Below are positions 14,311 through 20,992 of a stretch of DNA of 40,766 nucleotides, one piece after another (the first letter of the stretch is position 1; every line of letters starts with the position of its first letter). The DNA comes from a virus. The DNA lies in IMG/VR virus record IMGVR_UViG_3300025133_000259, positions 1 to 40,766 of that record, one strand, 5' to 3'. Below the pieces are notes generated by a model that saw only the letters and a list, made by a program, of their open reading frames with translations, was not told the origin of the DNA and did not search any database. The translations under genes were made by a program, and so were the position numbers.

Positions 14311-15774
14311 CTATACCCATTCATGAATTTTTCTGTTATCTCTGGGGTACATCCCCACCCGCATATTATTAATCCCGTAGTTGGCGCGACCAGAGGCGAA
14401 GCGAGTCACCAGGGTTGGAGCATAGCCTTCGTCAAAATCGCCGTCAAGATCTTTTCTTACCATAAGGTGATAGGCGCTTAAGTTATATACCCCTTGGGTA
14501 TCCGTTTTTTGAATTTCAAAGGGTCCTTGTGCGACTACATCCACATTCTCCACCCCCCCTTCTCCGGCGGGGTCATATTCGTTTCCGAACATCGCTAGCA
14601 TCTTTAGGCGAGCATCTTTGATTACTCTGCCATAACTTAGACCTCTTGGATACTCCCAACGAATAGGATTTCCTTCTTCGTCACGATTAACAACTTCCAG
14701 CTTACTGCGTAGTGTTTTTATAAAATCTACAACCTCAGGGTGCAAAAAGATATCTTGCCCTGCTTTCTTAGTTACTCCGCCCCACTGACCGAACGACTTT
14801 GGAGCACTGCCATCTTTATGAGAGATGTAAATTTTGTCTCCATCTTCGCCGTAAAGAATAAAATCTGTCTTAGGGTCCATTCCGTTGACTTTTCCCATAG
14901 AGCGAACGCCAACTATCCCATCAAATGTTTCTAGCAGTTCACCCTTCTGAGACAAAAGCCTTACAGTTATAGGTTGCTTATCGTTGTTACTTATAGCCGC
15001 CTGAATGAGTTTTTGCAACTCGCCTTTGGCGAAGTCTTCTTTCTCAGTGCCAGATTCTGACGATTTGCCCCCGAATTCGGCAGTCTTGTGCAGTTTCCGA
15101 AGAGAGATGCCTTTGCCGTCGGCGGTGGGAAACATTCTAGAATAAGGACCAAGAATCTTCTGTACGTCTTCCAAAGAAAAGCCGCCCTTGTCGCGGAGCT
15201 TCCCTAGAAGGGCTATCAGCTTGGGATCTTTTTTAAGAAGGACCTCCTCCTCGCTCCCTTCTATCTGGAAGGGTTCTTCGTTCTCTATTTTTTTAATCAA
15301 AACTGCTAGACGAGAGGGTTGACGCACAAACATGGGAAAATCCAAGCGTGCCTCCTCTACAACTTCAGCCTCCCCTGCTTCAACAAGCAGGTTGCGGGAG
15401 AAGCTATCTATCATCCCCTCTAGCACAGAGAAACCTTCGTGTATCTTCGCAGCGTCCACTTGTTGTTTCTCAATCGCCCCTATTAACTTTGGGCTGTGCC
15501 ATTGGAGTTCTTCCGCCACATCAGGGCAACCGCATGACTCTGCGGCTGATGCGACATACTCATCAACATTATTAGCCGATAGACCATCTAGGAAAAGACC
15601 CTCAATAAAAGCCTGTTGTTCTGTGAACGCCATGGTTCCCCAGTCACGCTCATAGTTGAAGCCATTAATGTTTAGCCGGCGGGTTAGTTCCCCGACCTTT
15701 TCCTTGAACTCACCAGTAATGTCTGGCTTGGACGCCAGTTCTACAGCTTGTTCCTTAGTTACCTTGAAGGACAT
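14311..15774 (-). CDS. uncharacterised 487-residue protein
   Basis: I do not recognise this family. The first 170 residues are helical and acidic (KVTKEQAVELASKPDITGEF). The second half is a mixed alpha/beta domain: KLHKTAEFGGKSS, then DFILYGEDGDKIYISHKDGS, FGQWGGVTKKAG and RGLSYGRVIKDARLKMLAMF. The strand-turn-strand ending in SHK with an upstream Asp is the spacing of PD-(D/E)xK nuclease-type cores, except that Ser replaces the acidic residue, so this is only a hint. The middle Cys pair (CGC) could bind metal. It overlaps the upstream small gene by 20 bases and may have its own promoter at 15796-15825. Confidence 0.6.
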   Translation of the reverse strand: MSFKVTKEQAVELASKPDITGEFKEKVGELTRRLNINGFNYERDWGTMAFTEQQAFIEGLFLDGLSANNVDEYVASAAESCGCPDVAEELQWHSPKLIGAIEKQQVDAAKIHEGFSVLEGMIDSFSRNLLVEAGEAEVVEEARLDFPMFVRQPSRLAVLIKKIENEEPFQIEGSEEEVLLKKDPKLIALLGKLRDKGGFSLEDVQKILGPYSRMFPTADGKGISLRKLHKTAEFGGKSSESGTEKEDFAKGELQKLIQAAISNNDKQPITVRLLSQKGELLETFDGIVGVRSMGKVNGMDPKTDFILYGEDGDKIYISHKDGSAPKSFGQWGGVTKKAGQDIFLHPEVVDFIKTLRSKLEVVNRDEEGNPIRWEYPRGLSYGRVIKDARLKMLAMFGNEYDPAGEGGVENVDVVAQGPFEIQKTDTQGVYNLSAYHLMVRKDLDGDFDEGYAPTLVTRFASGRANYGINNMRVGMYPRDNRKIHEWV

Positions 15775-15997
15775 CTTTAATTTCCTTAGTAACTAATTGT
15801 ATCAGACTTTCGTGTTCGATGTCAACTTCTTTCTCGCCGACTCTGATAATTAATCTGGCTGGCTCTTCAACTTCAGGTGCGATAGCAATCATCTCTCCGC
15901 ACTCGCCTACTAGCCCTTCCTCTTCCAGTCTTGCCTGCTCTTCTAATATGATTTGAGACAATCTTGATTTCGTGATTTTTAGAATATTATTAGCCAT
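15755..15997 (-). CDS. small protein with capsid-targeting-like N-terminus
   Basis: 80 residues. The N-terminus, MANNILKITKSRLSQIILEE, resembles those of the kinase at 20149-20952 and, more loosely, two others, and ends in an L-x-E that fits T4-type prohead-protease cut sites. The rest is acidic (ARLEEEGLVGECGEMIAIAP) and ends with a helical segment. An AAGGAGGG site lies about 10 bases upstream of the ATG. Function unknown; packaging into the head is inference. Confidence 0.55.
   Translation of the reverse strand: MANNILKITKSRLSQIILEEQARLEEEGLVGECGEMIAIAPEVEEPARLIIRVGEKEVDIEHESLIQLVTKEIKDVLQGN
15796..15825 (-). promoter_or_regulatory. possible promoter inside the 80-residue gene
   Basis: Minus-strand TTGACA (15820-15825), 18-base spacer, TACAAT (15796-15801). 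It lies within coding sequence, but the predicted start near 15790 would leave a short leader with AAGGAAA before the ATG at 15774. It may also arise by chance from coding constraints. Confidence 0.45.
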
Positions 15998-16049
15998 GGT
16001 ATGTTACCCTCCTTGTGGGTTCTCTTTATAGTCTATATAGGATACTGTA

Positions 16050-16727
16050 TTAACAAACGAGTTTTAATCTCTCTGTCTCTTTTATTGCCGAAAGATGAGC
16101 CCTCGCGATGGCTGTCGTTCCTTCGTCTGAAAGCATATATAAGCACTCTTTCTCGTTTGTGAAAAATCCGTTTTCAGTTAAGATAGCAGGCATAGAAGTT
16201 CGCCTAAGTATATAAAATCCCGCTGATTTTGAGCCGCGGTTTTTCAAGCCCGTAACACTTTTAATGTGCTGCTGGAATATGATTGCGAGCTTGCGACCGA
16301 CTTCGCTGCCGGTGCAGTAATAAGTCTCCGCACCCGTAACATTAGTCCAATCCACGCCGTTGCCAAATGCGTTGCCGTGAATTGAAATCAATATCTTCTT
16401 TTTTGGAGTTACCAGATCATCTGCTCGCTTACACCTTTCCGACAGGGAAATGTCTCGGTGTTCTTCTGGGACAAGAAGATGGTAGTCTATGCCCTCATCG
16501 TGAAGCATGGCGCAGAGCTTTTGTGAGACCTCGCGATTAAACTTATATTCTAAAAGCTGGGTGCCATCAGAAAAAAAGGGGGATCGTTTACCGGGTGTGG
16601 TGCTGGCGTGTCCGTTGTCTAAAATCCAAAGGTAGTTGCTCTCTGGCTTCTGCGGCGGAACGGTTGGCTTGGCAGGTGGGATCATTGTATTGGTCATCCA
16701 TCTTATTAGCAGTTCTATAAGTTTCAT
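16050..16727 (-). CDS. N-acetylmuramoyl-L-alanine amidase (Amidase_3), endolysin
   Basis: A 225-residue zinc amidase of the AmiC/Amidase_3 type, which cuts the amide between MurNAc and the stem peptide. The metal ligands and base are in order: His40 in LDNGHAS, Glu60, His117 in ISIHGNAFG and the catalytic Glu185 in ILTENGFFTN. A hydrophobic/basic N-terminus (MKLIELLIRWMTNTMI) may be a signal or membrane anchor, and a Pro-rich linker follows. The ATG has a strong AGGAGGGG site, and a terminator-like hairpin stands directly before it (see 16739-16767). Together with the transglycosylase it gives two different wall-cutting activities. Confidence 0.92.
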   Translation of the reverse strand: MKLIELLIRWMTNTMIPPAKPTVPPQKPESNYLWILDNGHASTTPGKRSPFFSDGTQLLEYKFNREVSQKLCAMLHDEGIDYHLLVPEEHRDISLSERCKRADDLVTPKKKILISIHGNAFGNGVDWTNVTGAETYYCTGSEVGRKLAIIFQQHIKSVTGLKNRGSKSAGFYILRRTSMPAILTENGFFTNEKECLYMLSDEGTTAIARAHLSAIKETERLKLVC

Positions 16728-16738
16728 TTCCCCTCCTA

Positions 16739-16767
16739 AAACAACAAAGGAGAGCCAAAGCCCTCCT
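16739..16767 (-). terminator. terminator or attenuator before the amidase gene
   Basis: Minus strand: AGGAGGGC (16760-16767), CTTT-type loop, GCTCTCCT (16748-16755) with one G-U pair, then TTTGTTGTTTT. It follows the acidic-protein gene (16796-17398). The 3' arm can also pair with the amidase Shine-Dalgarno AGGAGGGG (16730-16737). Confidence 0.65.
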
Positions 16768-16795
16768 GAGTTGCACAGAGATGTTGTTCTCTACT

Positions 16796-17398
16796 TTACT
16801 TGGCTTTGCGTAGGAGGCGCTCTACGACGCGGGCTAGAACAGCCTCTACCACCTCGTCATCTTCAACGACCACGACCTCATCTAGAGTGTCTTCGGCTTT
16901 GTCTTCAGTTTCGGTGACGGTTTCAGTTTCAGTTTCGGTTTCGGCTTTGTCTTCGGTTTCGGTGACGGCACGGTTGGCGGGAGCCAACTCTTCTTCTTCA
17001 TCACCCATCGCAAGCTCGGCGTCCATCGCAGGCTCAGCGTCTAGTGCTGGTGCGTCGTCAAGAGCAGGCTCAGCGTCTAACGCTGGTGCTTCTTCGCCAC
17101 CTTCCATTGAGATAGGCACGCCTGTCTCAGCAGTAAGGGCAGCAACGACGGTAGCAACAATGTCTTCTACCTTTGCTTCAATCTCGGGGGAGGCGTCGGC
17201 AGCAGGTGCTTCGGCGTCCATCTCCATGTCTAAAGCAGGTGCTTCAGCGTCCATGGCTAGGTCGTCGGCAGGAGCATCGTCCATTTCCAACTCTTCTTCA
17301 CCTTCCTCGTTAAGGAAGTTTTCAGTTAATGGGGTGATAGCAGCTAGCTTGCCCCAGCGGCGAATTTGAGTCTCCGCAATGATACGCTTCTTAGACAT
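16796..17398 (-). CDS. acidic repeat protein, possible internal head or scaffold protein
   Basis: A 200-residue protein. The first 30 residues (MSKKRIIAETQIRRWGKLAA, then ITPLTENFLNEE) are basic/amphipathic and end in an L-x-E site. The middle consists of imperfect repeats of acidic/alanine units (DAEAPALDMEMDAEAPAADA; EAPALDAEPALDDAPALDAE). A TETEDKAETETE stretch follows, and then a final helix, EAVLARVVERLLRKAK. The layout fits a scaffold-like or packaged internal head protein, or a DNA-mimic protein; none can be proven. A promoter and an operator-like palindrome lie upstream (17444-17487), and a terminator follows. Confidence 0.65.
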   Translation of the reverse strand: MSKKRIIAETQIRRWGKLAAITPLTENFLNEEGEEELEMDDAPADDLAMDAEAPALDMEMDAEAPAADASPEIEAKVEDIVATVVAALTAETGVPISMEGGEEAPALDAEPALDDAPALDAEPAMDAELAMGDEEEELAPANRAVTETEDKAETETETETVTETEDKAEDTLDEVVVVEDDEVVEAVLARVVERLLRKAK

Positions 17399-17443
17399 TG
17401 TTTTTCATCTCCTTGTTGTCTTGAAAACCAAGTAATAGTAAAG

Positions 17444-17487
17444 TGTTGATATTTTCAACATTATAAATAGTTAAGCCTTTTGTTAAA
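17444..17487 (-). promoter_or_regulatory. promoter with operator-like palindrome
   Basis: Minus strand: TTTAAC (17482-17487), 16-base spacer, perfect TATAAT (17460-17465). Directly after it lies a perfect inverted repeat, TGTTGA-N5-TCAACA (17444-17460), centred at the predicted transcript start. The site is well placed for a dimeric repressor of the acidic-protein gene. The whole 17399-17499 gap is non-coding. Confidence 0.6.
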
Positions 17488-17499
17488 CGACCACTATTG

Positions 17500-17763
17500 T
17501 TAAAAATCGTCATAAGCCTCAGCCGCAAACATTCTAGCAAGCTTTTTCTTGATCTGCTGCTCTATCTGATATACTCTAACATGGCTAACACCTAGGCGCT
17601 TGGCTGTCTCTTCTAGTGTAAGCCCGTCGTCATTCTTGTTGGCGCATACAATTGAACAGTTGTTGTCTTCTGGATGTTTAATCCAATGCCTACAGTCTGA
17701 CTTGGTGCAGGCTAGGCATCTACGTTCGTGAAACGCATGGCAGGGTTCTTTTTTAATCTTCAT
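17500..17763 (-). CDS. sigma region 4-like HTH regulator with Cys-rich N-terminus
   Basis: 87 residues. The C-terminal half, LTLEETAKRLGVSHVRVYQI followed by EQQIKKKLARMF, matches the sigma70 region 4.2 helix-turn-helix (TLEEI...LGVSRERVRQIE...LRKL). The N-terminal half has cysteines at 8, 16, 19, 24, 36 and 40, with interspersed His, and probably holds a zinc ion. There is no region 2, so it cannot be a full sigma factor. It may be an appropriator of host polymerase, an activator or a repressor. It starts 1 base after the end of the GMPR/IMPDH gene and lies just upstream of the promoter at 17444-17487, which it may control. Confidence 0.7.
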   Translation of the reverse strand: MKIKKEPCHAFHERRCLACTKSDCRHWIKHPEDNNCSIVCANKNDDGLTLEETAKRLGVSHVRVYQIEQQIKKKLARMFAAEAYDDF

Positions 17764-17764
17764 T

Positions 17765-18856
17765 TTAAAACCCCGAGTTATTCTTTTTTATTGCTCCCGA
17801 GACGTTGACGATATGGGGCTTGCTTTCTACAAATCCCGCGGAGGTTTGCTGAATCCATTGAGCGTTGGCTCGTAGCTCAGTTAGGTTTCTTGCATTGCTA
17901 TAGCTGCATCCGCTCTTGAGCCCGCCGATGAGATTAGCGATGGTGTCAATTACGGTGCTCCGGCAGGGAACATAGGAGGTCACTCCTTCTGCTGCGGAAT
18001 GAGTTCCTCGCCAATCAAGTTGGGCGTCCTTGGAAGCCATGCCTCTGTATAGTTTTACACAGGTGCCATCGGCAAGTTTCTTGCGCTTGCCTGGCGACTC
18101 CAAAGTGCCTCCAAGAAGAGAGCCGCACATTACAAAGTCGGCACCTGCGGCGATGGCTTTGGTTATGTCGCCGCTGTTCTTGATGCCGCCGTCGGCGATT
18201 ATCTTGACATCTCGGTCAGTGCGAGCGCATTCAAAGATGGTCTGGAGCCCTGGCATGCCGTGCCCCGTTTGAACCCGTGTGCTACAGATTGATCCTCCTC
18301 CAATATTACAGCGAACACTGTCGGCTCCCCAATCGGCTAGGTCGTTCACCCCTTCTAAAGTGGCTACATTGCCTGCCATGATGTGGAGAGCGCCCTTGGG
18401 GAAGTGTTGTCTTAGGCTTTCTAGGGCATTCTTCATCAGGAGGTGATGACCGTGAGCTACATCTACGCATAGAATGTTTGCCCCAGCCTTCACTACTTCT
18501 TCCGCTCTTTCTAAAAAATCTCCCGCTACGCCGACTGCTGCGCCGATGTTGGGTAGGAAAACGGAGTCCGTTAATAGTTGGTTGTGCGCCTCCAAAACCA
18601 TTAAGGCTTGCTGCTCAATCGTGTTGTAGCGGTGGATGATGGCTGCCCCGCCTGCTTTCGCCATAGCGACTGCCATGTCTGTCTCGCTCACTGTATCCAT
18701 CGGCGAGGCGAAGATAGGGGAGGTTAGTCTGGTACCGGCACCCAAGTTAGAGCTTACATCTACCTGTTTTCGGCTTGTGATGTCGCTGTATTGCGGTTTA
18801 AGCAAAACGTCGTCATAAGCCAATGCTAGTGGAATGTCTAAGTCATTATTATTCAC
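17765..18856 (-). CDS. IMP dehydrogenase/GMP reductase family, GMP reductase-like
   Basis: A 363-residue TIM-barrel enzyme. The N-terminal [16 protein letters not shown] is the family signature, with the catalytic Cys191 in [19 protein letters not shown] (186-203), [10 protein letters not shown] (222-231), [11 protein letters not shown] and AEGVTSYVP (289-297). It has no CBS (Bateman) domain. The flap between GMAS and AEG is short, as in GMP reductase, and lacks the Arg-Tyr dyad of IMP dehydrogenase flaps, so GMP reductase (GMP to IMP, NADPH) is the better reading. Either reaction would alter the purine pool for phage DNA. It is the last large gene before the sigma-4-like gene and overlaps the zinc-protein gene by 8 bases. 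Confidence 0.88.
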   Translation of the reverse strand: MNNNDLDIPLALAYDDVLLKPQYSDITSRKQVDVSSNLGAGTRLTSPIFASPMDTVSETDMAVAMAKAGGAAIIHRYNTIEQQALMVLEAHNQLLTDSVFLPNIGAAVGVAGDFLERAEEVVKAGANILCVDVAHGHHLLMKNALESLRQHFPKGALHIMAGNVATLEGVNDLADWGADSVRCNIGGGSICSTRVQTGHGMPGLQTIFECARTDRDVKIIADGGIKNSGDITKAIAAGADFVMCGSLLGGTLESPGKRKKLADGTCVKLYRGMASKDAQLDWRGTHSAAEGVTSYVPCRSTVIDTIANLIGGLKSGCSYSNARNLTELRANAQWIQQTSAGFVESKPHIVNVSGAIKKNNSGF

Positions 18857-19160
18857 TTTGTTCCCCTTCAGGGTTAATAGTATTGATTATTTCCCGAGCT
18901 TTCTGTGTGCAGTCCGGGCAGAAGAGTGAAATCGTTTCCTGTTCTGATTTTGCAACGACAGTCCAAGTCATATGGGCTTCCCGTGTCTTTGGGAGGTCTG
19001 CGGAGCAGGCGGAACAGGCGCTTGGAAGTTTGTTGAACATTCCTATCTGTTTTTCTGCTGCCTTTTGGGCTGTGTCATCTGATAAATTTTTACGGCTGGG
19101 TTTGTTCTTCTTTTTCTTGTTGCGCTTAACCTGTTTAGCGTGCTTTTTTGTTCCCGACAT
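18849..19160 (-). CDS. small zinc-ribbon-like protein
   Basis: 103 residues from ATG 19160, chosen for its GAGGAAT site and the small gene that ends just upstream. The first 40 residues are a Lys-rich stretch (GTKKHAKQVKRNKKKKNKPS). Two Cys pairs, CSACSAD and later LFCPDCTQ, could bind one zinc ion. The basic tail and zinc knuckle suggest nucleic-acid binding, but no family is recognised. It overlaps the GMPR/IMPDH gene by 8 bases. Confidence 0.6.
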   Translation of the reverse strand: MSGTKKHAKQVKRNKKKKNKPSRKNLSDDTAQKAAEKQIGMFNKLPSACSACSADLPKTREAHMTWTVVAKSEQETISLFCPDCTQKAREIINTINPEGEQSE

Positions 19161-19161
19161 T

Positions 19162-19275
19162 TTATTCCTCGTCAATCTTTCCGCCAAAGAAGGCGGAAGC
19201 GATGAACAAAGCCGAGGCGAAGGTCGCAAGAAGAATAGCAAAACCGTATACCAAGTATTGTGCGAAGTTCTCCAT
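19162..19275 (-). CDS. 37-residue single-pass membrane protein
   Basis: A short frame with ATG at 19275, two bases after the dUTPase stop, and TAA at 19162-19164. The residues, MENFAQYLVYGFAILLATFA then SALFIASAFFGGKIDEE, form one long hydrophobic helix (about 7-30) with an acidic tail. It fits exactly between dUTPase and the zinc-protein gene, and its stop overlaps the ribosome site of the latter. Function unknown; phage peptides this small often act on host membranes. Confidence 0.6.
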   Translation of the reverse strand: MENFAQYLVYGFAILLATFASALFIASAFFGGKIDEE

Positions 19276-19277
19276 TT

Positions 19278-19850
19278 TTACATTCCCGTTGAGCCGAAGC
19301 CACCGGCTTGGCGTTCTAAACTAGCTTCACTGTCGTAAATCTGTTCTTGCTCTTCAAACTCTAGGTCAGTCGTAATCTGAACAAAAACGGCTTGGGCAAT
19401 TTTTTGACCCGGCTGGATCAGGATGCAACTGTGACCCACATTGTGAAGAATCACCTTTACCTCTCCTGTATATCCCTGGTCTACGACACCGCCGCCAACA
19501 TGGATGCCCTTCTTCAAACTCAACCCTGACTTGTTTTTGATTTCAAGCATGTGCCCGGCAGGAACTTCAATGCGTAGCCCCGTTGGGAGAAGTGCTCGCT
19601 CTGAAGGAGCGATGCTTACCGGCATCGTTGAATTGATGTTCTCCGGGGCGAAGCGTAAATCTGCCCCTGCGTCAGTTGGATGGGCTCTTTCCGGCAGGAT
19701 GGCATTCTCCCTTAGACGGTGAACTCTTACTTTATTATTGCTATTGTTTGCCGAAGGTTGCGCTTCAGTTTCATAACCGGGACATGCCTTTTTTAAATTG
19801 CAGCCGCAGTTGTAACACTCGTCGTCGCTCGCTGATTGTCTGTTAGTCAT
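19278..19850 (-). CDS. dut: dUTPase (trimeric, Dut family) with Cys-rich N-terminus
   Basis: A 190-residue dUTP pyrophosphatase that turns dUTP into dUMP, lowering uracil in DNA and feeding dTMP synthesis. All five trimeric-dUTPase motifs are visible: I PTDAGADLR (58-66), II IKNKSGLS (104-111), III GGVVDQGYTGEVK (120-132), IV PGQKIAQ (147-153) and V ERQAGGFGSTG (179-189). The first 40 residues are extra, with Cys12, Cys15, Cys17 and Cys23 (ECYNCGCNLKKACPG), possibly a zinc site not usual in dUTPases. It overlaps the upstream SH3-like gene by 8 bases. Confidence 0.92.
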   Translation of the reverse strand: MTNRQSASDDECYNCGCNLKKACPGYETEAQPSANNSNNKVRVHRLRENAILPERAHPTDAGADLRFAPENINSTMPVSIAPSERALLPTGLRIEVPAGHMLEIKNKSGLSLKKGIHVGGGVVDQGYTGEVKVILHNVGHSCILIQPGQKIAQAVFVQITTDLEFEEQEQIYDSEASLERQAGGFGSTGM

Positions 19851-20103
19851 CTTTCTCTACTTTCTTTATAAATTGGTCAAGGAATATTCTTTCTCTATTC
19901 CCTGAATTGTTGATTACTGTTGCTGATTGTTGTTGACCCTTGCGAAGGCGCGGGTGCTTGTGGACTAGTAAACCCATACACTCTTGTTGGGTCACTCTTT
20001 CGCCATCTCGCAAGTATGGATGCACCTGCGACAGGTCTCTGGTTTTTCTGTATCTGATAAGGTCGCCTAGCTGTAGGTCTGCCCATCGTCGTCGTCTAGA
20101 CAC
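19843..20103 (-). CDS. SH3-like small protein, GTG start
   Basis: 86 residues starting at GTG 20103. I prefer this to the ATG at 20115 because the GGGAG site sits 5 bases before the GTG. The promoter at 20124-20152 puts transcript start near 20117, leaving the ATG almost leaderless. The strand pattern (LQLGDLIRYRK, MGLLVHKHPRL, ATVINNSGNRERIFLDQFIK) is that of the small phage SH3-like barrels. It is the first gene after this promoter, upstream of dUTPase. Function unknown. Confidence 0.6.
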   Translation of the reverse strand: MSRRRRWADLQLGDLIRYRKTRDLSQVHPYLRDGERVTQQECMGLLVHKHPRLRKGQQQSATVINNSGNRERIFLDQFIKKVEKDD

Positions 20104-20123
20104 GAAGTCTCCCATCTATTAAT

Positions 20124-20152
20124 ATATTACAAGGAGTTTAGGGTTTTGTCAA
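20124..20152 (-). promoter_or_regulatory. sigma70-type promoter
   Basis: Minus-strand TTGACA (20147-20152), 17-base spacer, TAATAT (20124-20129). It drives the SH3-like gene and probably dUTPase onward. The -35 box overlaps the end of the P-loop kinase gene. Confidence 0.75.
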
Positions 20153-20952
20153 GTATTTGTTTGAGAATTAATCCACTCTTGGGCGGCGGGATTGGTAACT
20201 GGAGAGTTTACAAAACTGGCTGATGCTTTCATCACTTCGTCAGCGACGGGCTTGTATTCGTTATTGTCAATATAGATAAAGTCTTCTCCGAAGAGGGCTT
20301 CATACTTTTGTTTGTTCTCTTGAACCTTGTGCCAAAGGTCGTCTACTAGGTCTTTGCCGAGTTTGCGCTCCCGTTTAGCGTTGCGCTCTTGGGCAACGTC
20401 TAGGTCCACATCAATAAATACCATCATCGTATCGTAGCCAAGGTTTTCAAGCATTTCTTTATTGCCTGAAATCTTGTTATATTTGCCGCCTGTGCCGTCA
20501 ATGATTACACCGAGGCGACCATCTAGGAAGTTGTGGAATCTCTTGTTGGATAAATTTTTGGCGATGTTTCGGATTGATTCTGGGTCGTCATGTTTCTGAA
20601 TCTTGTCCCAAAGTTCTGGGTTTTCTTTTGATATCCTGGCGAGGTCGCCTTTATCTATGCCCGCTTTTTCTAGCCCTATTTCAAACAGCGTATCGGAGTT
20701 CACAACCTTCAAACCAGATGGAGAGAACGATACTTTATCAAAGACTTTATTTCCGTCTTCCGAGCGTAGACCGAATAGAACGTCAGTAACAAAACTCTTT
20801 CCTGAGCCTGGTCCACCTGCGAGGAATACAGCCTTAAAGATACCTGGGTCATTAACCCCCTCTTCTAGGTCTAGTGGAGACTCTAGGAGGATGTCGTTCT
20901 CTCTAATGCTTTCTCTGATTAATTGGAGGAGTGCTTCTTTTGTGATTTTCAT
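20149..20952 (-). CDS. P-loop kinase/zeta-toxin-like protein with capsid-targeting-like N-terminus
   Basis: A 267-residue P-loop NTPase. Walker A GGPGSGKS lies at about 46-53, a likely Walker B in LGVIIDGTGGKYNK, and a basic lid region in AQERNAKRERKLGKDLVDDL. This is the zeta-toxin/small-molecule kinase fold, whose members phosphorylate sugars, nucleotides or cell-wall precursors; the substrate is unknown. The first 20 residues (MKITKEALLQLIRESIREND) resemble those of the 80-residue protein at 15755 and carry I-R-E sites of prohead-protease type, suggesting the enzyme is packed into the head and injected. That is inference. A CGGGAG site precedes the ATG. Confidence 0.75.
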   Translation of the reverse strand: MKITKEALLQLIRESIRENDILLESPLDLEEGVNDPGIFKAVFLAGGPGSGKSFVTDVLFGLRSEDGNKVFDKVSFSPSGLKVVNSDTLFEIGLEKAGIDKGDLARISKENPELWDKIQKHDDPESIRNIAKNLSNKRFHNFLDGRLGVIIDGTGGKYNKISGNKEMLENLGYDTMMVFIDVDLDVAQERNAKRERKLGKDLVDDLWHKVQENKQKYEALFGEDFIYIDNNEYKPVADEVMKASASFVNSPVTNPAAQEWINSQTNT

Positions 20953-20992
20953 TTTGTCTCCCGAGGGTTGCGCGCTCTATAAGTAGTTGCTT

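Noticed and set aside
16800-17369. Long plus-strand frame opposite the acidic repeat gene
   Set aside because: It is a low-complexity Ser/Thr/Ala product created by the repeats on the other strand; no start signal.
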